Positions 47,291 to 56,227 of a DNA stretch of 64,000 nucleotides are shown piece after piece (position 1 is the stretch's first letter; every line of letters starts with the position of its first letter). The stretch comes from Desulfoscipio geothermicus DSM 3669 (GTDB taxonomy: Bacteria; Bacillota; Desulfotomaculia; Desulfotomaculales; Desulfallaceae), in assembly GCF_900115975.1 (NCBI RefSeq), contig NZ_FOYM01000011.1, positions 50,702 through 114,701 on the forward strand, written 5' to 3'. The notes beneath the pieces were generated by a model. That model worked only from the letters and a program-made list of their open reading frames with translations. It had not been told where the DNA came from and ran no database searches. The translations under genes were made by a program, and so were the position numbers.

Positions 47291-47390
47291 TAGTCAATTG
47301 ACGATTGGTTAGGTTAACGAGAATGGTTAAACTGTAAAATTAATCTCAGAAATGCCATTTCTGTAAAAAATAATTGACAAAAGGAAATTT

Positions 47391-48020
47391 ATGGTCTATG
47401 CTAATGCTATAACGTTATTACAGCACAAAAAGTTGAGCGATGTTATGAAAACTAAACTAAAGGAAATTGCATCAATTCAAATGGGCTACTCCTTCCGAAC
47501 ACGATTGGAGTCGATTGGCACAGGGACTATTGCGGTAATTCAAATGAAAGACCTGACGGTTCAAAATCGTGTCGATTGTAGTGGCCTGATACGCATTAAT
47601 ATTGAAAAACTCAAGGATCAACATCTGGCAAAACCGGGTGATATCATATTTCGGTCTCGCGGACAAGCAACCACATCTGCCATTTTGTTGGACGACCCTG
47701 GTAAAGCGGTTGTTGCGGCTCCACTTATACGGATCAGAGTGACGGAGGATTCTGTTCTCCCTGAGTATCTAAACTGGTTTATCAATCAGATACCGGCACA
47801 AACCTTTTTGGCGAGTTATGCGGCAGGAACTGCGCAGAAAATGATTAGTAAGCAGGCCTTAGAAAATCTTGAGGTTTTTATACCCTCACTTGCCCGGCAA
47901 AGAACGATTATTAAACTGGCTTCCCTGGCGGAAGAAGAACAGTCTCTAATTACAAAGATTGCGGACAAACGCAGGCAGTATATTGCATTAGCATTAATAA
48001 AGCTTGCAAAAGGAGAATGA
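47391..48020 (+). CDS. Half-length type I restriction specificity protein
   Basis: A 209-residue protein with a single target-recognition domain plus one central helix, instead of two of each. It starts KLKEIASIQMGYSFR, then GDIIFRSRGQATTSAILL, PEYLNWFINQ and a C-terminal IPSLARQRTIIKLASLAEEEQ helix. It is complete by its ends and could dimerise like other half-HsdS proteins. AAAGGAAA precedes the ATG at 47391; an ATG at 47445 gives a more typical MKTKLKEIA start. The hsdM gene follows with a 16-bp overlap region containing its ribosome-binding site. A full-length HsdS is encoded at 50271. Confidence 0.8.
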   Translation: MVYANAITLLQHKKLSDVMKTKLKEIASIQMGYSFRTRLESIGTGTIAVIQMKDLTVQNRVDCSGLIRINIEKLKDQHLAKPGDIIFRSRGQATTSAILLDDPGKAVVAAPLIRIRVTEDSVLPEYLNWFINQIPAQTFLASYAAGTAQKMISKQALENLEVFIPSLARQRTIIKLASLAEEEQSLITKIADKRRQYIALALIKLAKGE

Positions 48021-48024
48021 ACTT

Positions 48025-49542
48025 ATGAACACTACCATTATTGAACAGAAAGATATTAATAATGCTGCATGGGCGGCCTGTGACACCTTCCGTGGTGTTG
48101 TTGATCCCGCACAGTACAAGGACTACATTCTGGTGATGATGTTTGTAAAATACATATCTGATGTATGGAAGGACCGTTATGAGAACTACCGTAAGCAGTA
48201 TGGCGATGATGATGTTCGTATCCGGAGAAAACTGGAACGTGAGCGTTTTGTTCTCCCGAAAGGTGCCAGTTTCTATGATCTCTATGAACAGCGTAACGAG
48301 GCCAATATAGGCGAGCTGATTAACGAAGCGCTCGATGCAATAGAAGAAGCCAATAAAGCCAAGCTTGAAGGAGTGTTCCGTAATATCGACTTCAACAGCG
48401 AGGCAAACCTCGGCAAAACCAAAGATCGCAACCGCCGACTGAAGATGCTGCTGGAGGACTTCAACAAACCGCAGCTTGATATGAGCCCCAGCCGCGTTTC
48501 CGAGGATGTCATCGGCAACACGTATATTTACTTAATTGAACGTTTTGCTTCTGATTCAGGCAAAAAGGCCGGTGAATTTTATACACCACATAAAGTATCC
48601 AAGTTGGTTGCAAAACTGGCCGGTCCCAAGCCTGGTGACCGCATCTGTGATCCTGCTTGTGGTTCCGGCGGCCTTTTGATTGAAGCAGCACGTGAGGTGA
48701 ATGACCGCAACTTTGCTCTTTTTGGTATGGAGGTAAACGGAAGCACCTGGGCGCTGGCCCGAATGAATATGTTCCTGCATGGTGCGGACAGCGCCCGTAT
48801 CGAATGGTGCAATACGCTCACCAGCCCGGCGCTGGTGGAAAATGACCGTCTGATGAAATTTAACGTCGTGGTCGCCAACCCGCCCTTTTCGCTTGACAAA
48901 TGGGGTGCTGAAGAGGCGGAAAACGATCGCTTTAATCGTTTTTGGCGCGGTGTGCCGCCCAAGAGCAGAGGCGACTGGGCCTTTATCAGTCATATGGTGG
49001 AAGCGGCGCTCGAAAAAGAAGGCCGGGTGGCCGTGATCGTGCCCCATGGTGTGCTGTTCCGGGGAGCGGCTGAAGGCCGTATCCGCCGAAAAATGATTGA
49101 GGAAAACCTACTCGATGCCGTGATCGGCCTGCCGGGGAATCTTTTTCCGACCACCTCGATTCCGGTGGCGATCCTGGTCTTTGACCGCAGCCGGGAAAAA
49201 GGCGGCGTCAACCAGAATCGCAAGGATGTCATATTTGTTGATGCCAGCCGGGACTACATGCCGGGCAAGAATCAAAACTCTCTTTCCGACGAGCACATCC
49301 GGCAGATAGTAGAGACTGTTAAGGCCCGGCAGGATGTAGAAAAATACGCCCATGTTGCCACTTTCGAGGAGATCAAGAATAACGATTTCAACCTGAACAT
49401 CCCCCGCTACGTGGACACCTTCGAGGAGGAAGAAGAGATTGACATCGACGCCGTGCAGCAGGAGATCTATCAACTGGAAAACGAGCTGGCCGAAGTGCGG
49501 GCGAAGATGGCCGTGTTGCTGAAGGATGTGATGCGAAAATGA
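48025..49542 (+). CDS. hsdM: Type I restriction-modification methyltransferase subunit
   Basis: N6-adenine DNA methyltransferase of a type I system. The N-terminal HsdM helical domain covers about residues 1-140. SAM motif I is DPACGSGGLLIEA near residue 205, the catalytic motif is NPPF (in VVANPPFSLDKWG), and FPTTSIPVAILVFDR is conserved. AAAGGAG 9 nt upstream fixes the ATG at 48025 (505 residues) although the frame is open from 48004. The C-terminal coiled segment (IYQLENELAEVRAKM) should contact HsdS. It overlaps the start of the rhuM relic by 4 bp. Confidence 0.95.
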   Translation: MNTTIIEQKDINNAAWAACDTFRGVVDPAQYKDYILVMMFVKYISDVWKDRYENYRKQYGDDDVRIRRKLERERFVLPKGASFYDLYEQRNEANIGELINEALDAIEEANKAKLEGVFRNIDFNSEANLGKTKDRNRRLKMLLEDFNKPQLDMSPSRVSEDVIGNTYIYLIERFASDSGKKAGEFYTPHKVSKLVAKLAGPKPGDRICDPACGSGGLLIEAAREVNDRNFALFGMEVNGSTWALARMNMFLHGADSARIEWCNTLTSPALVENDRLMKFNVVVANPPFSLDKWGAEEAENDRFNRFWRGVPPKSRGDWAFISHMVEAALEKEGRVAVIVPHGVLFRGAAEGRIRRKMIEENLLDAVIGLPGNLFPTTSIPVAILVFDRSREKGGVNQNRKDVIFVDASRDYMPGKNQNSLSDEHIRQIVETVKARQDVEKYAHVATFEEIKNNDFNLNIPRYVDTFEEEEEIDIDAVQQEIYQLENELAEVRAKMAVLLKDVMRK

Positions 49543-50219
49543 AGCGGAAAGATATAGAAGTGCATGAGACGCCGTCTCCGACGGGTGAGATCTTTTTTAT
49601 CAGACCGAGGATGGCCGCACCCGGGTTGAGTGCCGATTCGAGAATGAAACCCTGTGGCTTACCCAGGCCGCCATGGCTGAACTCTATCAGACTATACCGC
49701 AAAATATTACGCTGCATTTGAAAGCGATCTATGCCGAAGGCGAGTTGGAGGAAGAGTCAACTTGTAAGGATTACTTACAAGTTCAAAACGAGGGCGGCAG
49801 GGAGGTTTCCCGAAAGCGGAAGTTATACAGTCTTGAAGCCATTCTCGCAGTCGGCTACCGTGTCAGTTCCCACCGGGGCACTCAGTTCCGGCGTTGGGCT
49901 ACCGAACGGCTGAAGGAATATCTGGTCAAGGGTTTCGCTATGGATGACGGCGGCTGAAAAACCCGCCCGTCGCCGCAAACAGGTGTTCATGAAGGACTGG
50001 GAGCGGAAGCTGGACGAGTTTCTGGCGTTCAACGAGCGCCGGGTGCTCCCTGATGCAGGAAGCGTTAGCAAGAAGGCTGCGGACAACCACGCCCGACAGG
50101 AATACGACCGGTTTACAGAGCGCCGCCGTGAGCATAAGGAAGCCCTTGGCGAGGCGGAGTCCATCAAGGCGCTGGAAGAAACCGCCAGGCGTTTGCTGGA
50201 TAGAGGAGAGCGTGAATGA
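49539..50219 (+). pseudogene. Broken rhuM-family gene
   Basis: Fragments of one RhuM protein in three frames. Frame 1 from the ATG at 49539 gives MKRKDIEVHETPSPTGEIFF and then derails at a run of six T (49593-49598). One more T would continue it as YQTEDGRTRVECRFENE, which is open in the next frame and leads to WLTQAAMAELYQ, NITLHLKAIYAEGELEEEST, SHRGTQFRRWATERLKEY and a stop after FAMDDGG. The third frame (49944-50219) supplies only the RhuM C-terminus (FMKDWERKLDEFLAFNERR). The central domain is deleted. RhuM genes often sit within type I restriction loci; their function is unclear. Confidence 0.85.
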
Positions 50220-50270
50220 ATATGAATAGACATGAATGGAGCGTCGTTAGAAGAAGCTGGGGGGCGGGGA

Positions 50271-51482
50271 ATGAGTGTGCTAATAGCATTTAAATCAGAA
50301 GATCTGCCTTCAACTTGGCGATTACTCCCCGTTGGAAAAGTTTTACTAGATTCACAATACGGTACCAATGAACCCGCGGTTGAAGGTGGTAATACAAGAG
50401 TCGTTGGGATGAAAGATATCCAAGATGGGAAAATCACAACGGATGAGTTAATCAGTTCAAACCTGCCTAAAGGGGAGAGAAAACGATTATTATTAAACAA
50501 AGGAGACCTTCTGATTAACCGTACTAATAGCTATGACCTCGTAGGGAAGGTTGGTATTTTTCAATCAGAGGATGAAGTTGCGTTTGCCTCGTACTTGGTA
50601 CGGCTAGTAGTTGATAGGAATCAGGTTCTGCCGGAATACCTGAATTATTGGCTTAATAGTTATAGCGCTCAAAAAACAATCAAGAGAATTGCCACTAGAG
50701 CCGTCAGTCAAGCCAATGTCAATCCTACCGAGTTTAAGAAGCATTGTTTTGTTCCTCTCCCTCCCCTTCCCGAACAAACCGCCATCGCCGACCTGCTTTC
50801 CATCTGGGAACAGGCCATTGAAAAGACTGAGCGGCTAATCGTGGCCAAGGAGAAGCGGTTTAAATGGCTGCTGAGCCGGTTGATCTCCGACACCAAGCAC
50901 CCGAGAGGGCACGTCCGTGACTTTACAGAGGAAATATCGAAGCGGAACCGTGACGGTGCGGTGGACATCGTTCTCAGTATTACAAACCATAGCGGTTTTG
51001 TACTGCCTGAGGAACATTTCGAACGACGGATCGCCAGCATTGATTTAAGCAATTACAAAATCATTACTGGCGGTCAATACGCCTATAACCCATCGCGTAT
51101 CAATGTCGGCTCCATCGCCCGTCTGGACGGATTGGACAAGGGTGTCCTTAGCCCGATGTATGTTGTCTTCAAGGTCAATGAAAAAAAAGTCCTCTCTGAC
51201 TTCTTTCTGCACTGGTTGTTGTCTCATGAAGCCAAAGAACGCATTCGTAAGAGCGCCCAGGGCAGCGTTCGAGAAACCGTCAGTTTTAAAGATTTTGGTG
51301 CTATTTCATTTCCCATTCCGTCTCCTGAGCAGCAACACAGAATAGTGGAAGTTTTGAATATTGTACGGCAGGAAATCGACCTGCTGAAAAAACAGGCTGA
51401 AGCCTACCGGAAACAGAAGCGTGGCCTAATGCAGAAGCTTCTGAGCGGTACGTGGCGAGTAGTAAAGAAAGGTGAAGAGTGA
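50271..51482 (+). CDS. hsdS: Type I restriction specificity subunit
   Basis: A roughly 403-residue DNA-recognition subunit with two target-recognition domains. The first begins LPSTWRLLPVGKVL and ends PLPPLPEQTAIADLLSIWEQ, a central conserved helix. The second begins near residue 205 and ends SPEQQHRIVEVLNIVRQEID. GDLLINRTNSYDLVGKVGI is typical for TRD1. The frame is open from 50232, but the ATG at 50271 follows a G-rich ribosome-binding site. Its last codons run into a heptamer repeat (51471 onwards), so its natural C-terminus may be altered. Confidence 0.92.
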   Translation: MSVLIAFKSEDLPSTWRLLPVGKVLLDSQYGTNEPAVEGGNTRVVGMKDIQDGKITTDELISSNLPKGERKRLLLNKGDLLINRTNSYDLVGKVGIFQSEDEVAFASYLVRLVVDRNQVLPEYLNYWLNSYSAQKTIKRIATRAVSQANVNPTEFKKHCFVPLPPLPEQTAIADLLSIWEQAIEKTERLIVAKEKRFKWLLSRLISDTKHPRGHVRDFTEEISKRNRDGAVDIVLSITNHSGFVLPEEHFERRIASIDLSNYKIITGGQYAYNPSRINVGSIARLDGLDKGVLSPMYVVFKVNEKKVLSDFFLHWLLSHEAKERIRKSAQGSVRETVSFKDFGAISFPIPSPEQQHRIVEVLNIVRQEIDLLKKQAEAYRKQKRGLMQKLLSGTWRVVKKGEE

Positions 51483-51509
51483 AGGGTGAAAGGTGAAGGG
51501 TGATGGATG
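51471..51509 (+). repeat. GGGTGAA-type heptamer repeat, left copy
   Basis: A run of imperfect GGTGAAG/GGGTGAA units overlapping the hsdS stop and the start of the four-helix-bundle gene. It is inverted relative to the copy at 51876. Confidence 0.85.
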
Positions 51510-51868
51510 AAAAAAGAAACGATTTGCCGGAGAGGAGTTTTCAGTTCGCGCTCAGGGTTGTGAAACTCTGCCAGTTCTTGAATGAGAAACCGGGTGTACC
51601 ACGAACCCTTGCTAATCAATTGCTGCGTTCCGGTACTTCCATTGGCGCAAATATTGAGGAAGGTCAAGGCAGTCAGAGCGAAGCCGACTTTCTTTCAAAA
51701 TATAGCATCGCCTGCAAGGAAGCCCGCGAAACTCATTATTGGCTGCAATTAATTGCCGCCTCGGGAATAATCCCTGAAGATCGGCTGAAGGAACTCCTCG
51801 TTGAATGTAACGACTTAATCGCCATTCTAACGACGATCTGTAAAAAGTTAAAGGAGAAGAGAAAATGA
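51500..51868 (+). CDS. Four-helix-bundle protein (23S rRNA intervening-sequence type)
   Basis: A 122-residue S23/TIGR02436-type protein. Family marks are LVNQLLRSGTSIGANIEEG-like (here LANQLLRSGTSIGANIEEGQ) and the following SKYSIACKEARETHYWL. These small all-alpha proteins are found in 23S rRNA inserts, beside diversity-generating elements and scattered in genomes; the function is unknown. It lies between hsdS and hsdR, in an odd position for a type I locus, and is bracketed by inverted GGGTGAA repeats. Its 3' end overlaps the hsdR start (ATGA). Confidence 0.9.
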   Translation: MMDEKRNDLPERSFQFALRVVKLCQFLNEKPGVPRTLANQLLRSGTSIGANIEEGQGSQSEADFLSKYSIACKEARETHYWLQLIAASGIIPEDRLKELLVECNDLIAILTTICKKLKEKRK

Positions 51869-54800
51869 CAGATCACTTCATTTCACACTTCACCCTTCAC
51901 CCTTCACCCTTTGCCTCTGACGGCTTTAAATTCAACGAAAAATACCTCTCCCAGATCCCAGCCCTGCAGTTGCTCATCAATTTGGGTTTTGAGTATCTAC
52001 CACCAGAACGGACGTTTATGGAGCGGCGAAAGAAAGCCGGCAATGTGCTGTTGGAAGGGATTTTGCGCGAACAGCTCAAGCGGCTCAACCGTATAAAATA
52101 TAAGGGCCGCGAGTTCCTGTTCAGCGAGGAGAATATCCAGACCGCCATTCAGAAGCTGAAAAACGTCAAATACGACGGTCTGCTCAAGACCAATGAGGCA
52201 GTTTACGACCTGATCACTCTGGGTATAGCTCTGGAGCAGTCTATTGAAGGGAACTCCAAGAGCTTCAACCTCAATTATATTGACTGGCGGAACCCGGAGC
52301 GGAACGCCTTCCACGTCACTGCTGAATTCAGCGTGGAGCGCTCCCGCAGCACCGAGACGATCCGGCCGGATATCGTGCTTTTTGTTAACGGCATTCCGCT
52401 GGCGGTGATCGAGTGTAAATCACCCAAGGTGGAGGTGGAACAGGCCATCTCCCAGTCCATCCGCAACCAGAGCGATGATTATATCCCCAGGCTGTTCGTT
52501 TATGCCCAACTGGTTATGGGAATTAACAAGAACGATGCCCGGTACGCGACCGCCGGAACATCGGCCAAGTTTTGGAGCAGGTGGAAAGAGCGGCTGGACA
52601 AAGAAGCCGATGTCGTCTGCTGTGTCAATACCGCCCTTTCCGCTACACAGCGGGATCAACTTTTCAGCGGTGAATTCGCCGTTGCACGTGCGTTTTTCGA
52701 AGCACAGGAGGCTAAAGGTGAACGCCTGGTTACCGAACAGGATAGGGCGCTTTACAGCCTGTGCCGCCCCGAGCGGTTGCTGGAACTAGCCTACCGGTTT
52801 ACCGTGTTCGATGGCGGCATTAAAAAGATTGCCCGCTATCAGCAGTATTTCGTCATTAAATCTACCTTGGAACGAATCAAACAGCTGGACGGTAAGGGAA
52901 GGCGCAAGGGCGGTATCATCTGGCATACCCAGGGCTCGGGGAAGTCATTGACCATGGTGATGCTGGCCAGAAACCTGGCGCTGGAACCGGGGGTGCCAAA
53001 TCCACGTATTGTGCTGGTGACCGACCGCGACGACCTCGACAAACAGCTCGGCAACACTTTTGCCGCCTGTGGCCTGGAACCTAACCGGGCCACCTCGGGA
53101 AGGCATTTGCTGGAACTGGTGGCTGAACACAGGGCGGGGATTATCACTACGCTGATTCATAAATTCGATAAGGCGCTAAATATCAAGAAGTATCAAGACC
53201 AGTCCACTAATATCTTTATGTTGATAGATGAAAGTCACCGGACCAATTTCGGTGTTTTTTCGGCCCGTATGCGGCAGATGTTTCCCAATGCCTGCTACCT
53301 CGGGTTTACAGGCACCCCGCTGTTAAAGAAGGAGAAAAACAGCTTCCTCAAGTTCGGTGGGCTGATCAAACCGTACTACTCCATTAACCAGGCGGTGGAG
53401 GATGGCGCGGTCGTTCCCTTGCTCTACGAAGGCCGCCACGTTGAGATGGAGCAGAACAAGGCTGCCATCGACCTCTGGTTCGACCGCCACACCCAGGGGT
53501 TGAGCAAGAAACAACAGGCGGATTTGAAGCGGAAATATGCCCGGGCGGAGATGCTGAGCAAAGCGGATCAAGTTGTTTACATGCGTGCTTTTGATATCAG
53601 CGAACATTTCCGGGCTACATGGCAGGGTACCGGATTTAAAGCCCAGTTGGTAGCGCCGAGCAAGGCGGCGGCTCTGAAGTATCACAAGTATCTTACTGAC
53701 ATTGGTTTTGTGACCTCCGAAGTTGTCATCTCCCCGCCGGATACCCGCGAAAGCTATGAAGAGACCGATGAGGAACCGGCGGACGAGGTGGTCAGGTTCT
53801 GGCAGAAAATGATGAAACGCTATGGTAGCGAGGATGAGTACACCAAGCAGATCATCAACCAGTTCAAATACGGGGCGGAACCAGAAATTTTGATCGTTGT
53901 CAGCAAACTGCTGACCGGATTCGATGCGCGGCGCAACATGGTCATCTATTTATGTAGAGAGCTGAAAGAACATACCCTGCTGCAGGCCATCGCCCGGGTG
54001 AACCGGTTGTGCGAAGACAAGGAGTTCGGTTTTGTTGTCGATTATGTGGGCTTGTTGGGAGAGTTGGACAAAGCCCTCACCATGTACAGTGCCTTTGAGG
54101 GCTTTGACGAGGAGGATATTGCAGGCACGCTGACCTCGGTTAACGCCGAGGTGGAGAAGCTGCCCCAGCGTTATTCCGATCTCTGGGATCTATTCAAGGA
54201 AGTGAAAAACAGTTACGACGAAGAGGCTTACGAGGTGCTGCTGGCCGATGCCGCCCTGCGAGAGGATTTTTACCAGCGACTGGCCGAATACAGCAAAACC
54301 CTGGGCATTGCCCTGTCGACCGAATCTTTCATCATGCGGATCGACGAGGCGACGCTGCGGCGTTATAAAGCCGACCTGAAACGCTTCCAGCACCTGAAAG
54401 CCGCCGTCAAACTCCGCTATGCCGAAGCTATCGACTACCGGGATTATGAGCCGAAGATCAAAAAGCTGCTTGATACCCATATCCAGGCCAATGAAGTTAT
54501 TCAGTTAAATGAGCCGGTGAACATCTTTGATGATCGAATGTTCGACCTGGTGAAGGAAGAACGGGGTGTTTACGAATGTAAAACTACGGCGGCCAAGGCA
54601 GATGCCATTGCTCACGCAACCAAGCGGGTCATCACCGAAAAGATAGCGGAAGATCCGGCGTTTTACGAGAAATTCTCCAAGCTGATTCAGCAGGCTATCG
54701 AAGATTTCCGGGCCAAGCGCCTGTCCGACCTCGACTATCTGAACAAGGTTACGGAGATCCGCAACAAGGTTGTTACCCGGCAGCATGATGACATACCCGA

Positions 54801-55125
54801 AAAACTCTCCGGCAACGAAGACGCCATGGCATACTTCGGTGTTATTAAGCATTTCTTTGCACAACATCATCTAGGGCAAGAGGAATGCGAGGAGCTTTCC
54901 GCCGACACCGCCCTGGCTATTCAGAATATCTTGAACCGTTACTGGAAGGTACATTTCTGGGATGATGAGGATGCCCAGAAACAGGTGATCAACGAGATTG
55001 ACGATTATCTTTTCGACGAGGTCAAAGGAAACAGGGGCGTAGAAATGAGCCTCGATCAGATGGATGAACTTATAGAAAAGGCCATGCAGGTGGCGAGATA
55101 TAGAAGTGTGAGGGGTGAAGGGTGA
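51865..55125 (+). CDS. hsdR: Type I restriction endonuclease subunit
   Basis: A 1086-residue ATP-dependent translocase and nuclease. The PD-ExK nuclease is near residues 160-190 (RPDIVLFVNGIPLAVIECKSP is the region; key D...ExK). Helicase motif I is WHTQGSGKSLTMVM, motif II LIDESHR, motif III GFTGTPL, and motif VI region LLQAIARVNRLC. A C-terminal helical domain binds the methylase core. The first residues (SHFTLHPSPF) are translated from TTCACCC repeats, and the last ones (VRGEG) from a further copy. The start overlaps the four-helix-bundle gene by 4 bp. Confidence 0.95.
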   Translation: MTDHFISHFTLHPSPFASDGFKFNEKYLSQIPALQLLINLGFEYLPPERTFMERRKKAGNVLLEGILREQLKRLNRIKYKGREFLFSEENIQTAIQKLKNVKYDGLLKTNEAVYDLITLGIALEQSIEGNSKSFNLNYIDWRNPERNAFHVTAEFSVERSRSTETIRPDIVLFVNGIPLAVIECKSPKVEVEQAISQSIRNQSDDYIPRLFVYAQLVMGINKNDARYATAGTSAKFWSRWKERLDKEADVVCCVNTALSATQRDQLFSGEFAVARAFFEAQEAKGERLVTEQDRALYSLCRPERLLELAYRFTVFDGGIKKIARYQQYFVIKSTLERIKQLDGKGRRKGGIIWHTQGSGKSLTMVMLARNLALEPGVPNPRIVLVTDRDDLDKQLGNTFAACGLEPNRATSGRHLLELVAEHRAGIITTLIHKFDKALNIKKYQDQSTNIFMLIDESHRTNFGVFSARMRQMFPNACYLGFTGTPLLKKEKNSFLKFGGLIKPYYSINQAVEDGAVVPLLYEGRHVEMEQNKAAIDLWFDRHTQGLSKKQQADLKRKYARAEMLSKADQVVYMRAFDISEHFRATWQGTGFKAQLVAPSKAAALKYHKYLTDIGFVTSEVVISPPDTRESYEETDEEPADEVVRFWQKMMKRYGSEDEYTKQIINQFKYGAEPEILIVVSKLLTGFDARRNMVIYLCRELKEHTLLQAIARVNRLCEDKEFGFVVDYVGLLGELDKALTMYSAFEGFDEEDIAGTLTSVNAEVEKLPQRYSDLWDLFKEVKNSYDEEAYEVLLADAALREDFYQRLAEYSKTLGIALSTESFIMRIDEATLRRYKADLKRFQHLKAAVKLRYAEAIDYRDYEPKIKKLLDTHIQANEVIQLNEPVNIFDDRMFDLVKEERGVYECKTTAAKADAIAHATKRVITEKIAEDPAFYEKFSKLIQQAIEDFRAKRLSDLDYLNKVTEIRNKVVTRQHDDIPEKLSGNEDAMAYFGVIKHFFAQHHLGQEECEELSADTALAIQNILNRYWKVHFWDDEDAQKQVINEIDDYLFDEVKGNRGVEMSLDQMDELIEKAMQVARYRSVRGEG
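51876..51911 (-). repeat. GGGTGAA-type heptamer repeat, right (inverted) copy
   Basis: TTCACACTTCACCCTTCACC and further TTCACCC units, inside the first codons of hsdR. Reverse complement of the 51471 copy. Confidence 0.85.
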
Positions 55126-55133
55126 AGGGTGAA
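55105..55133 (+). repeat. GGGTGAA-type heptamer repeat, third copy
   Basis: GTGAGGGGTGAAGGGTGAAG then GGTGAAA, spanning the hsdR stop and the GTG start of the DUF45 gene. Confidence 0.85.
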
Positions 55134-55826
55134 ATTACTTATGGATCAATCCTCATTCAGTTTCAGGTAATTCATATGGCGCGCAAGACCCTGGAAATCG
55201 CCGTTCACCCTGATAGCACGGTGGTGATTAAAGCGCCCGTTGGGACGCGGTTTGAAGAAATACAATTGCGGGTATGTAAGCGTGCCGGATGGATTAAAAG
55301 GCAGCTTGACTACTTTAGGCAATTTGAACCGAGAACGCCTCCCCGGCAATATGTCGGGGGCGAAACGCATCTCTATCTTGGTAAACAATACCGCCTCAAA
55401 ATCAGTTGCGAGGAACGGGACGAAGTGAAGCTCATTGGGGGGCATTTTCAGATCAAGGTCAAAGAGAGCGCTTCGCCAGATAAAGTCAAAAGCTTATTGG
55501 AAGCCTGGTATGCAGAGAAGGCCGCAAACAGGTTCAGGGAAAGTTTTGAACGGTGCTGGCCTTTTTTTGAGAAGCTTTCTTTAGCGAAACCCCGGCTGCA
55601 GATCCTGCGTATGAAAAAGCGCTGGGGAAGCTTGTCTAAGAACGGAACGCTCACTTTAAATGTAGATTTGATTCGTGCACCCAAGGAATGCATTGATTAC
55701 GTCGTTGTTCATGAATTGTGCCACTTGAAATACTATGACCACAGTCCGGCTTTTTACCGCTTACTGGATACGGTGATGCCCGATTGGAAGAAACGAAAGC
55801 ATAAATTAGAATTGGCTTTGGTCTAA
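55122..55826 (+). CDS. YgjP-like (DUF45) metallopeptidase
   Basis: A 234-residue zinc-metalloprotease-like protein. The motif VVHELCHLKYYDHSPAFY gives HExxH with a third histidine in the usual DUF45 place. KRWGSLSKNGTLTLNVDLI just before it is characteristic. It begins at a GTG that overlaps the hsdR stop, within a heptamer repeat. DUF45 genes commonly follow hsdR in type I loci; their role there is unknown, possibly control of the nuclease subunit by proteolysis (inference). Confidence 0.9.
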   Translation: MKGEITYGSILIQFQVIHMARKTLEIAVHPDSTVVIKAPVGTRFEEIQLRVCKRAGWIKRQLDYFRQFEPRTPPRQYVGGETHLYLGKQYRLKISCEERDEVKLIGGHFQIKVKESASPDKVKSLLEAWYAEKAANRFRESFERCWPFFEKLSLAKPRLQILRMKKRWGSLSKNGTLTLNVDLIRAPKECIDYVVVHELCHLKYYDHSPAFYRLLDTVMPDWKKRKHKLELALV

Positions 55827-56227
55827 AAGATGTGGCCATATTGATCAGGTTCAGGCTTTCTGAACGTGTAAATAAAAGCTAACCCAACCGGAGCCTTAAT
55901 GAGGCCCATTTAAAATTCAGCATCTGGTAGACCAAATAAGCGTAATCACCAAGGTAGCAGTTGGTTATGGTAGAAAAGAAGTATTTTGATTATAAATTGT
56001 AGAAAAACAAGAAGGAAATGCTTTTAGTTAACGAGAACTGTCTTATCAAACCTGTCCGTAATTATGATACAAAAGGAAACTCAAATAAGGCCTGTATCCA
56101 CAACTACTGTATGATTGGTATCTTAAAGGTGAAAACACTTGTTCAGTCTTCTCACATCCCCAGCAATGTGAAATTGTTTTGTCGGGTACCAAATAATCAG
56201 CAGTTACGCGTAGAAAGGAGTAAGAAA
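55827..56227. other. 400-bp gap before the DUF262 gene
   Basis: The reading frame of the next gene is open from 56018, but codon content there is not convincing and the ribosome-binding site sits at 56214-56220. No promoter, RNA or repeat is recognised. Confidence 0.5.
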
